Shown here: positions 1-7,797 of the stretch, piece by piece | How positions within the stretch are numbered: the stretch's first letter is position 1 | Layout of the letters: each line of letters starts with the position of its first letter | DNA from: Actinobacteria bacterium OV320 | GTDB lineage: Bacteria; Actinomycetota; Actinomycetes; Streptomycetales; Streptomycetaceae | Assembly: GCA_001298545.1 (NCBI GenBank) | Contig: LJCX01000026.1 | Location: forward strand, 248,001 to 312,000 | Direction: 5' to 3' | DNA: 64,000 nt | The notes under the pieces: generated by a model | The model's database searches: none | The model's input: only the letters and a program-made list of their open reading frames with translations | Told to the model about the DNA's origin: nothing | Position numbers and translations under genes: made by a program

Positions 1-119
1 GTGATGATGTCCACGCCCGTGGACGGTGAGTGCGGGACGGCCTGGTGTCCGGCCGCGTCGAGGTTCTTCACGACCTGCGACCCGATCAGCCCGGTGCCGC
101 CGATGACTGCGAACTTCAT
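1..119 (-). CDS. NAD(P)-binding (NmrA-type) oxidoreductase, partial
   Basis: Only the N-terminus lies in the window; the gene runs off the left edge. The translation begins MKFAVIGGTGLIGSQVVKNL, a Rossmann beta-alpha-beta with the G-G-T-G-L-I-G dinucleotide-binding motif at residues 7-13, typical of NmrA-like atypical SDR proteins. It is divergent from an RsrR-like Rrf2 regulator, with two inverted repeats between them. In Streptomyces the redox regulator RsrR controls exactly such a divergent NmrA-type gene, so this is probably the regulated partner, perhaps sensing or using NAD(P)H. The enzymatic role cannot be read from 39 residues. Confidence 0.75.
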   Translation of the reverse strand, partial: MKFAVIGGTGLIGSQVVKNLDAAGHQAVPHSPSTGVDII

Positions 120-231
120 GATCTGCCCTTCCCTCGATGGCCATGCCCGCTATGCGACTTGTGCGCTGTATGCGGCTTGTGTAACCACTGTCGCAACGGC
201 ACTGTCGCAACGGTCTGGCCTGCCGCGCGTA

Positions 232-256
232 AACTCGGACACTTTCTATCCGAGAT
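232..256. promoter_or_regulatory. RsrR-type inverted repeat 1 (11-3-11)
   Basis: CTCGGA at 234-239 faces TCCGAG at 249-254. Extending to 11-bp arms around a 3-bp spacer (TTT, 243-245) gives 8 of 11 pairs. It sits between the divergent NmrA-type gene and the Rrf2 regulator. RsrR sites are described as 11-3-11 inverted repeats, which this matches in geometry. Assignment is by inference. Confidence 0.55.
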
Positions 257-258
257 GA

Positions 259-283
259 TACTCGGACATCTTATGTCCGTGTC
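259..283. promoter_or_regulatory. RsrR-type inverted repeat 2 (11-3-11)
   Basis: CTCGGACAT (261-269), spacer CTT (270-272), ATGTCCGTG (273-281). With 11-bp arms 9 of 11 pairs match. Its centre is 27 bp from that of the first repeat, and the half-site TCGGAC is shared. Together they fill the promoter region of the regulator, so autoregulation plus control of the divergent gene is likely. Confidence 0.6.
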
Positions 284-308
284 AATGGCCCGCAGGTAGG
301 GTGAGGGA

Positions 309-791
309 GTGAAAATGTCCGGTGGCGTGGAGTGGGCTCTGCACTGCTGCGTCGTGCTGACCTCGGTGGAGGAGCCGGTGCCGGCGGCGCGGCTCGCGCA
401 GCTGCACGATGTCCCGCCCACCTATCTCGCCAAGCAGCTCCAGGCCCTGTCGCGGGCCGGACTCGTCCAGGCGGTGCAGGGAAAGTCGGGCGGCTACGTC
501 CTGACCCGGTCGCCCGCTTTGATCACCGTGCTCGATGTCGTCCAGGCGATCGACGGGCCCGGCCCGGCCTTCGTCTGCACGGAGATCCGTCAACGCGGCC
601 CGATGGCGAGTCCGCCCGAAGCCTGCACCGCGCCCTGTGCGATCTCCCGTGCCATGGCCTCCGCCGAGTCGGCGTGGCGCGCGTCCCTGGGGTCCGTCAC
701 CATCGCCGACCTGGCACGCGACGTCGAGTCCGACTACGGGAGCGGCGCCCTCGCCGGCATCGGCGCCTGGCTGGGCCCGGCCGACTCCTGA
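309..791 (+). CDS. rsrR: Rrf2-family [2Fe-2S] redox regulator, RsrR-like
   Basis: A 160-residue Rrf2 winged-helix regulator. Counting from the GTG at 309, Glu8 and His12 fall in the N-terminal helix (GGVEWALHC). They match the unusual Glu/His ligands reported for the RsrR [2Fe-2S] cluster. Three cysteines at 90, 106 and 110 provide the Cys ligands in the Rrf2 cluster loop. The recognition helix region (PTYLAKQLQALSRAGL, about 37-52) and wing (GKSGGYVLTR) are typical. An ATG at 315 has a better-spaced GAGGGA site, but the Glu8/His12 numbering favours GTG. It probably senses redox state and represses the divergent NmrA-type gene. The Rrf2 assignment is firm; orthology to RsrR is inferred from ligand positions and operators. 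Confidence 0.85.
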   Translation: MKMSGGVEWALHCCVVLTSVEEPVPAARLAQLHDVPPTYLAKQLQALSRAGLVQAVQGKSGGYVLTRSPALITVLDVVQAIDGPGPAFVCTEIRQRGPMASPPEACTAPCAISRAMASAESAWRASLGSVTIADLARDVESDYGSGALAGIGAWLGPADS

Positions 792-802
792 GACCGCGGC
801 GA

Positions 803-829
803 CCCGCGCCCCGCCGGTCGGCGCGCGGG
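803..829. terminator. Hairpin between convergent genes
   Basis: CCCGCGC (803-809) pairs with GCGCGGG (823-829) across a 13-nt loop, between the stops of the convergent Rrf2 regulator and MFS gene. There is no T-run, as is usual for actinomycete terminators. Confidence 0.4.
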
Positions 830-836
830 AGGATCG

Positions 837-2135
837 TCAACCGGCGGTGAGGGGCACCCGTCGGCGGCCGGCGAGGCCGAGAGCGACCGCCCCGACGGAC
901 CCGGCGAGGGCGAGTACGCCCAGCGCTCCTGTCAGGCTGCCGACGGCCGAGGTCAGCGCGAGGACCACGAGTGGGCAGACGAACTGGCCGATGAAGAAGG
1001 AACCCGTCCACAGTCCGGTGCCTCGGCCGCGGTCGGCGTAGTCGAGCTTGGACAGGGCGAGGGTGAGCAGGCTCGGCAGCATGATGCCGCCGCCGAAGCA
1101 GTTGATCATGGCGCCGACGGTCAGGACGACGGGGCCGCGGGCGAGCCAGATCACGGCGAAGCCGAGCGCGCACAGGGCGAAGACGACGGGCAGCCAGGCG
1201 TCGGGGGCGCGACCGAGCCGGGTGAAGACGACCGCGCCGATCACGGTCGCGAGGCTGGAGGCGGCGATGGCGAGCCCGATCATGCCGGGGTCGGTCACGC
1301 CCATGTCGTCGAGGAGGAAGGCCATCTCCACCTGGACGGTGTAGAAGAGGACGGCGCCGAAGACGGTGAGCGCGCACGTCCCGGCCAGCGGCCGCCACGG
1401 GAAGGGACGCCCGGCCGGCTCCGGGAGTGCGGCGGCGGAGGGCGCGGTGGTCGGGCCGGCGGGCGCGACGGGGGAGGGGGCGGTGGTGTTGCCGGTCGGC
1501 CGGGGGAGGGGCAGGAAGGCGGCCATGGCGGGGGCGAGCAGCAGGCTCACCGCGTAGGCCCAGAACGGTGTGCGCCAGCCGGCCGATCCCGCCGCGCCGC
1601 CCAGGACGAAGAAGGCCGTCGCGGAGATCGAGGCGCACATCGTCTGCATGGCCAGATAGCGGTCGCGTTGCCGGCCGGAGTAGTAGTCGCCGATCAGTGT
1701 GGTGCAGCAGGTCATGATGGCGGCTTCGACGACGCCGACGAGGGCGCGGCCGGCGACGATGGCGCCGAGGGAGTCCAGCCACAGCGGAGAGGTGCCGACG
1801 ACGGCGTAGAGCGCGGTGGCGATCACGAGGAGGCGTTTACGGCCGAGCCGGTCGACGGCGATGCCGGCGAAGGGCGCCAGCAGTGCCAGCGAAAGGGCCG
1901 GGATCGTCAGGGCCATGGGGACCAGCGCCTCGACGCCGGGGGTGCCGGCGAAGTGGTCCCGCATCCGCGGCAGGACGGGAGCGATGAGCACGGCGCCCAG
2001 GATGGGCAGACAGCTGCCGGCCATCAGCAGCGTGAGGCGAAGCCGGTGGCCGGCTCCGGACACGGGCCGCTCGGCGGGTGCGTCCTCGACGGCGGCGAGC
2101 GGCGGGGACGGCAGCGGGGGCACGGGTGCGGGCAT
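837..2135 (-). CDS. MFS transporter
   Basis: About 432 residues of alternating hydrophobic helices, consistent with a 12-TM major facilitator. The loop-2/3 signature appears as DRLGRKRLL near residue 92, and a Pro/Ala/Thr-rich cytoplasmic loop separates the two six-helix halves (about 205-245). The ATG at 2135 is chosen because GGTGGAG lies 7 bp upstream. The frame stays open to 2303, but that extension is made of repeated TCCGGA units and looks non-coding. The substrate is not readable. Its position between the redox regulator and an aromatic-catabolism LysR/operon makes uptake or efflux of an aromatic acid plausible, though it could be an unrelated drug exporter. Confidence 0.85.
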   Translation of the reverse strand: MPAPVPPLPSPPLAAVEDAPAERPVSGAGHRLRLTLLMAGSCLPILGAVLIAPVLPRMRDHFAGTPGVEALVPMALTIPALSLALLAPFAGIAVDRLGRKRLLVIATALYAVVGTSPLWLDSLGAIVAGRALVGVVEAAIMTCCTTLIGDYYSGRQRDRYLAMQTMCASISATAFFVLGGAAGSAGWRTPFWAYAVSLLLAPAMAAFLPLPRPTGNTTAPSPVAPAGPTTAPSAAALPEPAGRPFPWRPLAGTCALTVFGAVLFYTVQVEMAFLLDDMGVTDPGMIGLAIAASSLATVIGAVVFTRLGRAPDAWLPVVFALCALGFAVIWLARGPVVLTVGAMINCFGGGIMLPSLLTLALSKLDYADRGRGTGLWTGSFFIGQFVCPLVVLALTSAVGSLTGALGVLALAGSVGAVALGLAGRRRVPLTAG

Positions 2136-2212
2136 GCGGGAACTCCACCTGGCGTGTCGGGAGGGGGACGGGGGCACGGTTGTCTCGGTGAGGCCGCCCG
2201 GAACACGGGGCC

Positions 2213-2337
2213 GATCCGGAACAAGACCTGGCCGATCCGGAAACGCCGAGCGGATCCGGAACAGGGGGCCGTTCCGGAACAGGGGGCTGATCCGGAACAA
2301 CACACGGCGGGACCGGACCTCGGGGTGGATCCGGAGC
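2213..2337. repeat. Phased GATCCGGAAC repeats upstream of MFS gene
   Basis: Six copies of a TCCGGA-centred decamer begin at 2213, 2234, 2253, 2271, 2289 and 2328. The first five are 18-21 bp apart, about two helical turns. The consensus is GATCCGGAAC. They lie in the 387-bp gene-free interval 2136-2522, upstream of the MFS gene, and could be a repeated binding site or a decayed minisatellite. The rest of that interval shows nothing I recognise. Confidence 0.6.
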
Positions 2338-2522
2338 GCTCGGCGGGGCCGGAGTGTGGGGGCACCGGTGATCGCCGTGGCGTCGCGCAGGTCCGGCTCA
2401 CCGGGACTGCGCGCCCCGGCGGCGGTGAGTGGGGCGGCTCCGGCGCCGGGTTGAGACGACTATGAGGTACCGCGCGGGACCTGCCTAGCCCCCGGCCGAT
2501 CGAGATCGAAGATGTGGATCAT

Positions 2523-3515
2523 TCACGCCCTGGATGCAGCCGATGCGGCCGATGCAGCCGATGCGGCCGATCCGGCCGATCCGGCCGATCCGGCCCGGGG
2601 ACCGGATGCGAGCGCGCTCAGCTCCGCTCCCACGCGGGCCGCGGTGTCGCGCAGCCACATGTGCGCCGCGTCGTGGGTGTGGACGGGGTGCCACCACAGG
2701 GCTTCCTGGAGGGGGACCACCTCGTACGGCGCCGCCATGACACGTACGGCGGCCACCCCGCGCAGCTGCTCGGCCAGGCGCTGCTGCACCAGGGCGATCC
2801 GGCGGGTGCCGGCCACCAGGAACGGCAGCACCTGGAAGCTGTCCACGGACACCTCGACGCGCGGTTCGATGCCGAGCATGCTCAACTGGCGGGCGGCGGG
2901 GGCGTCGTAGGTGCGCTGGTAGGTGACCCAGGGAAGGCGTGCAAGGTCGTCCATGGTCAGCCGGTCGCCGACCTCGTCATTGGTCTCGGCGACGAGAAAG
3001 GCCCAGCCGTCGGTGAACAGTTCGACGGTGGGGAAGCCGCTGATGACGCCGTGCGGCATCAGCAGTCCGTCGGCCGTGCTGAGCAGGGTCGCCGTCTCCT
3101 CCGTCACGTCGGTCGGAGGCCGCTGGAAGCGCAGCCGCACCCCGGGAGCCTCGGCGTGCACGGTCCGGGCGAGCTCGGCACCGAACACGGCGACGGCGTA
3201 GTCGGAGGAGAGCAGCGTGAACTCGTGCTCCTCGCTGCCGGGCACGAACTCGGCCCTGCTGCTGAACACCCTTTCCAGCAGGTCGCAGGCGGTGGCGGTG
3301 CGGTCGAGCAGGGCGCGCCCGAGGGCCGTGAGCTCGTACTGGCCGCCGACACGGGAGAGCAACTCGTCGTCGAAGTGGCGGCGCAGACGGGCCAGGGCCG
3401 CGCTCATCGCGGGCTGGCTGAGCCCGATGCGCTGCCCGGCCCGGGTGACGTTGCGTTCCTCCAGCAGCGCCCGCAGGGACAGGACGAGGTTGAGATCCAG
3501 GCCGGACAGGTACAC
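2523..3515 (-). CDS. LysR-family transcriptional regulator
   Basis: 330 residues. The N-terminal LysR helix-turn-helix (about 5-65: ALLEERNVTRAGQRIGLSQ, then PAMSAALARLR) is followed by a periplasmic-binding-protein-like effector domain. It reads away from the FAH-cyclase-monooxygenase operon that starts 125 bp upstream, the classic divergent arrangement for a catabolic activator, so that operon is its likely target. The last 25 residues are an Ala/Gly/Ser tail (GSAGSAASAASAAS) encoded by a 9-bp tandem repeat. LysR proteins normally end near residue 305, so the tail is an accretion. The inducer is unknown. Confidence 0.9.
   Translation of the reverse strand: MYLSGLDLNLVLSLRALLEERNVTRAGQRIGLSQPAMSAALARLRRHFDDELLSRVGGQYELTALGRALLDRTATACDLLERVFSSRAEFVPGSEEHEFTLLSSDYAVAVFGAELARTVHAEAPGVRLRFQRPPTDVTEETATLLSTADGLLMPHGVISGFPTVELFTDGWAFLVAETNDEVGDRLTMDDLARLPWVTYQRTYDAPAARQLSMLGIEPRVEVSVDSFQVLPFLVAGTRRIALVQQRLAEQLRGVAAVRVMAAPYEVVPLQEALWWHPVHTHDAAHMWLRDTAARVGAELSALASGPRAGSAGSAGSAASAASAASAASRA
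2532..2597. repeat. 9-bp tandem repeat in the 3' end of the LysR gene
   Basis: About seven units of GATGCGGCC with variants GATGCAGCC and GATCCGGCC. The unit is a multiple of three, so the LysR frame is kept and the array encodes the Ala/Ser/Gly-rich C-terminus. Confidence 0.85.
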
Positions 3516-3566
3516 AGCGCCTCCACACCGAGGCCGCTCCGGGCGGCGTTATTCATGCCATGGATG

Positions 3567-3618
3567 ATCGATATCCAAAGAATCGATTTCCCAGATTACG
3601 AGAGGTGGGGCCAGATTA
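3567..3618. promoter_or_regulatory. Control region of the aromatic operon (ATCGAT cores, CCAGATTA repeat)
   Basis: This AT-richer segment between the divergent LysR gene and the first operon holds ATCGAT at 3567-3572 and the palindrome AATCGATT at 3581-3588, with centres 15 bp apart. A direct repeat CCAGATTA lies at 3591-3598 and 3611-3618, 20 bp apart. AATCGATT is also the core of the perfect palindrome upstream of the O-demethylase operon, suggesting a shared regulator. The direct repeat could be a LysR or activator site. No experimentally defined motif is being matched. Confidence 0.45.
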
Positions 3619-3640
3619 GTCGCATCGCAATCAGGAGGAC

Positions 3641-4675
3641 ATGTCAGTGAAACCCGCAGCCCCTTCCGCGTCCTTCTCCGGACCCTTCGCCCTCGGCACC
3701 CTCTCCGCCCCTGACCAGGCATCTTTCCCCGGCCTCGTGGTCCCCGAAGGGCGGGTGCTGGACCTTCGTACCGCCTTGTGCGACCCCGCCCTGACGACCC
3801 GGCGGCTCTTCGAGCGCTGGGACGAGGTGCTGCCGCGCCTGGGCGCCCTCGCGGCGGACGAGGCCGATGCCCACAGCGACGCCCCCACCGACACCGCCGA
3901 CGCCTGGCGGCCGCTCGACGGCCTGCGGGTGCACGCTCCGGTCGAGCCCCGCCAGGTCTTCCAGTCCGGCGCCAACTACCGGCAGCACGTGATCGACCTG
4001 GAGGTCGCCCACCGCGCGCCCGACGACCCGCGCACCCCGGAAGCGGCCCGGGCGGAGATCGCCGAGATCATGGACCGACGGGCGGCGGAGGACCTGCCGT
4101 ACGTGTTCATCGGTCTGCCGAGCGCGATCACCGGACCCTACGACGATGTCGTCCTGCCCTCCTGGGCCGAACAGCCCGACTGGGAGCTGGAGTTGGCGGT
4201 CGTCGTCGGCAGGCCGGCCTATCGGGTGTCCGTGTCGGAGGCCCTGGCGCACGTCGCCGGGTACACGATCGCCAACGACCTCACCGACCGTGCCACCGTC
4301 TTCCGCCGCGACATGAAGGCCATCGGCACGGACTGGCTGCGCAGCAAGAACGCGCCCGGCTTCACCCCGCTCGGCCCCTGGATCGTGCCGGCCGCGTCGA
4401 TCGCCGACCCGGGCGATCTGCGGGTCACCCTGAAGCTGAACGGCGAGACCATGCAGGACGAGTCGACCAAGGACATGCTCTTCGGTATCGCCCGGCTGGT
4501 GTCGTACGCCTCGCAGACCTCCCGACTCCTGCCCGGTGACCTGGTGCTCACGGGCTCACCGGCCGGCAACGGCATGCACTGGGGAAGGCTGCTGCGCGAC
4601 GGCGACGTCATGGACGGATCGATCACCGGGCTCGGCTCCCAGCGCACCCGCGCTGTCGCGCAGGGGGCGTCGTGA
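3641..4675 (+). CDS. Fumarylacetoacetate hydrolase family protein (first copy)
   Basis: 344 residues. The FAH fold occupies about 95-335, with a long N-terminal extension. The metal-binding Glu-x-Glu is visible at 182-184 (DWELEL), an NYRQH segment at 112-116, and the late loop TGSPAGNGM. FAH-family enzymes hydrolyse, hydrate or decarboxylate 2-oxo/2-hydroxydienoic ring-cleavage products using Mg or Mn. The ATG at 3641 follows AGGAGG by a few bases. It is first in an operon, and its stop overlaps the next start by 4 bp (GTGA). The context of an extradiol-type dioxygenase and a second FAH gene points to lower meta-cleavage metabolism; the exact reaction is unknown. Confidence 0.85.
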   Translation: MSVKPAAPSASFSGPFALGTLSAPDQASFPGLVVPEGRVLDLRTALCDPALTTRRLFERWDEVLPRLGALAADEADAHSDAPTDTADAWRPLDGLRVHAPVEPRQVFQSGANYRQHVIDLEVAHRAPDDPRTPEAARAEIAEIMDRRAAEDLPYVFIGLPSAITGPYDDVVLPSWAEQPDWELELAVVVGRPAYRVSVSEALAHVAGYTIANDLTDRATVFRRDMKAIGTDWLRSKNAPGFTPLGPWIVPAASIADPGDLRVTLKLNGETMQDESTKDMLFGIARLVSYASQTSRLLPGDLVLTGSPAGNGMHWGRLLRDGDVMDGSITGLGSQRTRAVAQGAS

Positions 4676-5634
4676 ACCTGGACCGCCACGACCCCGAGGG
4701 CGCGATCGCCGAAGCGGCCAAGTCCTTTTCCAACTGGGGGCGTTGGGGCGAACGCGATGTGCTGGGCACCCTGAACTTCCTCGACGAGGCGAAGCGCCGT
4801 GAAGGTGCCGCACTGGTCCGCCGGGGAGTGAGCTTCTCGCTCGCGCAGTCCTTCGACATGAACGGCCCGCAGAAGGGCTGGCGGCGGCGCACCAACCCGG
4901 TGCACACCATGCTCGACACCGGCACCGACGCCGCCCTCGGCAACCAGGGCTTCCCGCACGGGATCGGCGGCGCCGACGACGTGATCGCGATGCCGCTCCA
5001 GTGCTCCACCCAGTGGGACGGGCTCGGCCACATCTTCGACCACGGCAAGGCGTGGAACGGCCGGCCGGCCGAGCAGGTCGTCACCTCGGACGGTGATCTC
5101 GTCACCGGCATCGAGCACATGGCGCCGTACGTCGCGGGACGCGGGGTCCTCCTCGATGTCGGCCGAACCATCGGAGAGGACGGCGAGTTGGCCGACGGGT
5201 TCGCCATCACCGAGGAGCACCTCACCGCGACCGCCGACGCGCACGGCGTGGTGGTCGGCCGCGGGGACATCGTCGTCGTGCGGACCGGACGGCTGGCCCG
5301 CGCCCGGCGCGAGGGCTGGGGCGACTACGCGGGCGGCGACTCGCCCGGCCTGTCCTTCACCACGGCCGGCTGGCTGCACCGCACCGAGATCGCCGCGATC
5401 GCCACCGACACCTGGGGCTTCGAGGTACGGCCGAACGAGTTCGACGCCGCCTTCCAGCCCCTGCACCAGGTCGCCATCCCCAACATGGGCCTGCTCATCG
5501 GGGAGATGTGGGACCTCGACGCGCTCGCCGCCGACTGCGCGGCGGACGGCCGGTACGCGTTCTGGCTCACCGCCGCGCCCCTGCCCATCACCGGAGCCGT
5601 CGGCTCACCCGTCAACCCGGTCGCGGTCAAGTAG
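4672..5634 (+). CDS. Cyclase-family (PF04199-type) hydrolase
   Basis: 320 residues resembling the long branch of the cyclase/kynurenine-formamidase-like metal hydrolases. The metal-site region reads CSTQWDGLGH at 111-120. It keeps Asp and the distal His of the family H-x-D-x3-H motif but has Gln at the first His, a variant of the long subfamily. The GTG start overlaps the previous stop as GTGA, so the two are translationally coupled. Members open or close lactone or amide rings; here an aromatic-pathway lactone or formamide is a possible substrate. Function beyond 'metal-dependent hydrolase' is inference. Confidence 0.8.
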   Translation: MNLDRHDPEGAIAEAAKSFSNWGRWGERDVLGTLNFLDEAKRREGAALVRRGVSFSLAQSFDMNGPQKGWRRRTNPVHTMLDTGTDAALGNQGFPHGIGGADDVIAMPLQCSTQWDGLGHIFDHGKAWNGRPAEQVVTSDGDLVTGIEHMAPYVAGRGVLLDVGRTIGEDGELADGFAITEEHLTATADAHGVVVGRGDIVVVRTGRLARARREGWGDYAGGDSPGLSFTTAGWLHRTEIAAIATDTWGFEVRPNEFDAAFQPLHQVAIPNMGLLIGEMWDLDALAADCAADGRYAFWLTAAPLPITGAVGSPVNPVAVK

Positions 5635-5657
5635 CCCGCGTGACAAGGGAGCTTCCC

Positions 5658-6788
5658 ATGACCACACCCCGCACGGTCCTCGTCATCGGCGGCGGCGCCG
5701 CAGGCAACGCCGTGACCGTCCTGCTGCGGCGCGCCGGCCTCGCCGTGGACCTGATCGAGGCCAGACCCGACTGGAACGCCACGACCGGCTCCGGCATCAC
5801 CCTCCAGGGCAACGCCCTGCGCGTACTGCGCGAGATCGGCGTCCAGGACGAGGTCGAATCCGCGGGCTGGGCCTTCGGCTCGCTGGGCGTCGTCGCCCCC
5901 GACGGCACCCTTCTCCATGAGGCCGAGGACATCCTGACCGGCGGCGAGGACCTGCCCGCCACCCTCGGCATGCAGCGGCCCCGGCTTCAGCGGATCCTCA
6001 TCGACGCCGTCCGCGCCAGTGGCGCCGGCGTCCGCCTCGGCACCACCGCCGAGAACCTGGACCAGGACCCCGAAGGCGTCTCGGTGCGCTTCAGCGACGG
6101 CTCCACCGCCCGGTACGACCTGGTGATCGCCGCCGACGGACTCAACTCGGCGACCCGGGCCGCCATCGGCATCACGGCGAAACCCGAGCCGACCGGCATG
6201 GCCATCTGGCGCACCACCGCCCCGCGCCCCGCGGGCCTGGTGCGCACCGACCTGGCCTACGGCGGCCCGGCGTACATCGCCGGCTACTGCCCGACCAGCG
6301 AGCACACCCTGTACGCCTACGTCGTCGAGGCGTGCCGCGACCGCGCCGCCATCGACCCGGCCTCCTACGCCGACGAGATGCGCCGGCTCACGCGGGGATA
6401 CGGCGGCCACTGGGCCGAGATCACCCCGCACATCACGGACCCGGCGAACGTCAACTACACCTGGTTCGACCGACTGCTGGTGGAGGGCTCCTGGCACCGC
6501 GGCCGGGTGGTGCTCGTCGGCGACGCCGCGCACTGCTGCCCGCCCACCCTCGCGCAGGGCGCGGCCATGTCCCTGGAGGACGCCTCCGTCCTCGCCGAAC
6601 TCCTCACCGCCGGCCGGGACTGGGACGACACCCTGCTCCAGGAGTACTACGAGCGCCGCATCCCCCGGGTGCGGGCGGTCGTCGAGGCGTCCGTGCTGCT
6701 CGGGCAGTGGCAACTGGACGGCGTCCGGGACGCCGATGTCCCCGGTCTGATCGGCCGGACGATGACGATGCTCAAGGAACTGCCGTGA
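5658..6788 (+). CDS. FAD-dependent aromatic monooxygenase
   Basis: 376 residues with the group A flavin monooxygenase layout. GGGAAG at 11-16 binds the FAD ADP moiety, LVIAADGLNS (about 156-165) is the DG motif, and VVLVGDAAHCCPPTLAQGAA (from about 284) is the GD motif contacting ribityl. The family hydroxylates phenolic acids (4-hydroxybenzoate, 3-hydroxybenzoate, salicylate) with NAD(P)H and O2. The ATG at 5658 gives a compact N-terminus starting at the beta strand, with AAGGGAG upstream. The next gene's GTG overlaps its stop. In this cluster it would prepare a catechol-type ring for the extradiol dioxygenase. Confidence 0.85.
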   Translation: MTTPRTVLVIGGGAAGNAVTVLLRRAGLAVDLIEARPDWNATTGSGITLQGNALRVLREIGVQDEVESAGWAFGSLGVVAPDGTLLHEAEDILTGGEDLPATLGMQRPRLQRILIDAVRASGAGVRLGTTAENLDQDPEGVSVRFSDGSTARYDLVIAADGLNSATRAAIGITAKPEPTGMAIWRTTAPRPAGLVRTDLAYGGPAYIAGYCPTSEHTLYAYVVEACRDRAAIDPASYADEMRRLTRGYGGHWAEITPHITDPANVNYTWFDRLLVEGSWHRGRVVLVGDAAHCCPPTLAQGAAMSLEDASVLAELLTAGRDWDDTLLQEYYERRIPRVRAVVEASVLLGQWQLDGVRDADVPGLIGRTMTMLKELP

Positions 6789-7792
6789 CCACCAGCCCGA
6801 CGCCGACCGTCGACGTGCACGCCCACGTCCTGCTCCCCGAGGTCGACGCCCTCGTCGCCGGCCTCCCCGGCCTGACCGCGGCCAGGGAGCTGGACGCCCG
6901 GCGCAACGGCCCCGCCTCCCTGGCCGTCAGCGGCCCCATGGTGCGTGAGCGCGTCCCGCGGCTGACCGATGTCAGCGTGCGGCTGGCCGCAATGGACGCG
7001 CAGGGCGTGGACGTGCAGCTGGTCAGTCCGTCGCCCTCGCACTACCACTACTGGGCGGACGAGGACACCGCCGAGAAGCTGTTCCGGCTCGCGGGCGAGG
7101 CGACCGCCGCGCACTGCGCCCGGGCGCCCGACCGGCTGAAGGGGCTCGGACTCGCTCCGCTCCAGCACCCGGACCTGGCCGTACGTGCCCTCGAACACGC
7201 CCTGGAACAAGGTCTGTCGGGAGTGGAGATCTCCTCCCACGCCCCGGGCCGGGAACTGTCCGACCCGGCGTACGAGCCCTTCTGGGCGCGGGCCGAGGAG
7301 ACCGGCGCGATCCTCTTCCTGCACCCCTTCGGCTGCACGCTCGACGAGCGCCTGGACCGCTGGTACCTGTCCAACACCGTGGGCCAGCCCACCGAGAACG
7401 CCGTCGCCCTCTCCCACCTGATCTTCTCCGGGGTGCTGGACCGGCACCCCGGGCTGACGCTGATCGCCGCACACGGCGGCGGCTATCTGCCCACCCACAT
7501 CGGCCGCGCCGACCACGCCTGGTCGGCGCGCGCCGACGCGGGAGCCGGCTGCGCCCACCTGCCCAGCAGCTATCTCAGGCGGCTGTACTTCGACTCACTG
7601 GTCCACGACCCGCACGTCCTGCGGGAGTTGATCCGCGCCGTCGGCGCCGACCGCGTCCTCCTCGGCTCGGACTTCCCCTTCGACATGGGCACCGAGGACC
7701 CCGTCGGCGCGCTGCGCGCGGCCCGGCTGCCCGACGCCGACTTCCACGCCGTACGAGGCGGCAACGCCGCCGCCCTCCTCCGGAAGGACTGA
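6785..7792 (+). CDS. ACMSD/LigW-type amidohydrolase (probable aromatic or dienoic acid decarboxylase)
   Basis: 335 residues of the amidohydrolase-2 superfamily. Metal-ligand motif H-A-H is at residues 12-14, His about 180 in LHPFG, His about 229 in AAHGGGY, and the Asp about 295 in GSDFPF. This set matches the ACMSD, gamma-resorcylate decarboxylase, LigW and LigI/LigJ group, Zn- or Mn-dependent enzymes that decarboxylate or hydrate aromatic and ring-cleavage acids. The GTG start is coupled to the monooxygenase stop. Within this operon a decarboxylase on a ring-cleavage or carboxylated aromatic intermediate is the best guess. It could also be a lactonase. Confidence 0.85.
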   Translation: MTTSPTPTVDVHAHVLLPEVDALVAGLPGLTAARELDARRNGPASLAVSGPMVRERVPRLTDVSVRLAAMDAQGVDVQLVSPSPSHYHYWADEDTAEKLFRLAGEATAAHCARAPDRLKGLGLAPLQHPDLAVRALEHALEQGLSGVEISSHAPGRELSDPAYEPFWARAEETGAILFLHPFGCTLDERLDRWYLSNTVGQPTENAVALSHLIFSGVLDRHPGLTLIAAHGGGYLPTHIGRADHAWSARADAGAGCAHLPSSYLRRLYFDSLVHDPHVLRELIRAVGADRVLLGSDFPFDMGTEDPVGALRAARLPDADFHAVRGGNAAALLRKD

Positions 7793-7797
7793 CCCCC

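Noticed and set aside
2136..2303. N-terminal extension of the MFS transporter
   Set aside because: The extension is encoded by the phased TCCGGA repeats and has no ribosome site, while the ATG at 2135 has GGTGGAG upstream and starts the normal first helix.
3549..3572. Extended LysR or LacI palindrome around CCATGG
   Set aside because: On checking base by base the arms do not pair beyond CCATGG and GGAT/ATCC ends, so only the ATCGAT cores are reported.
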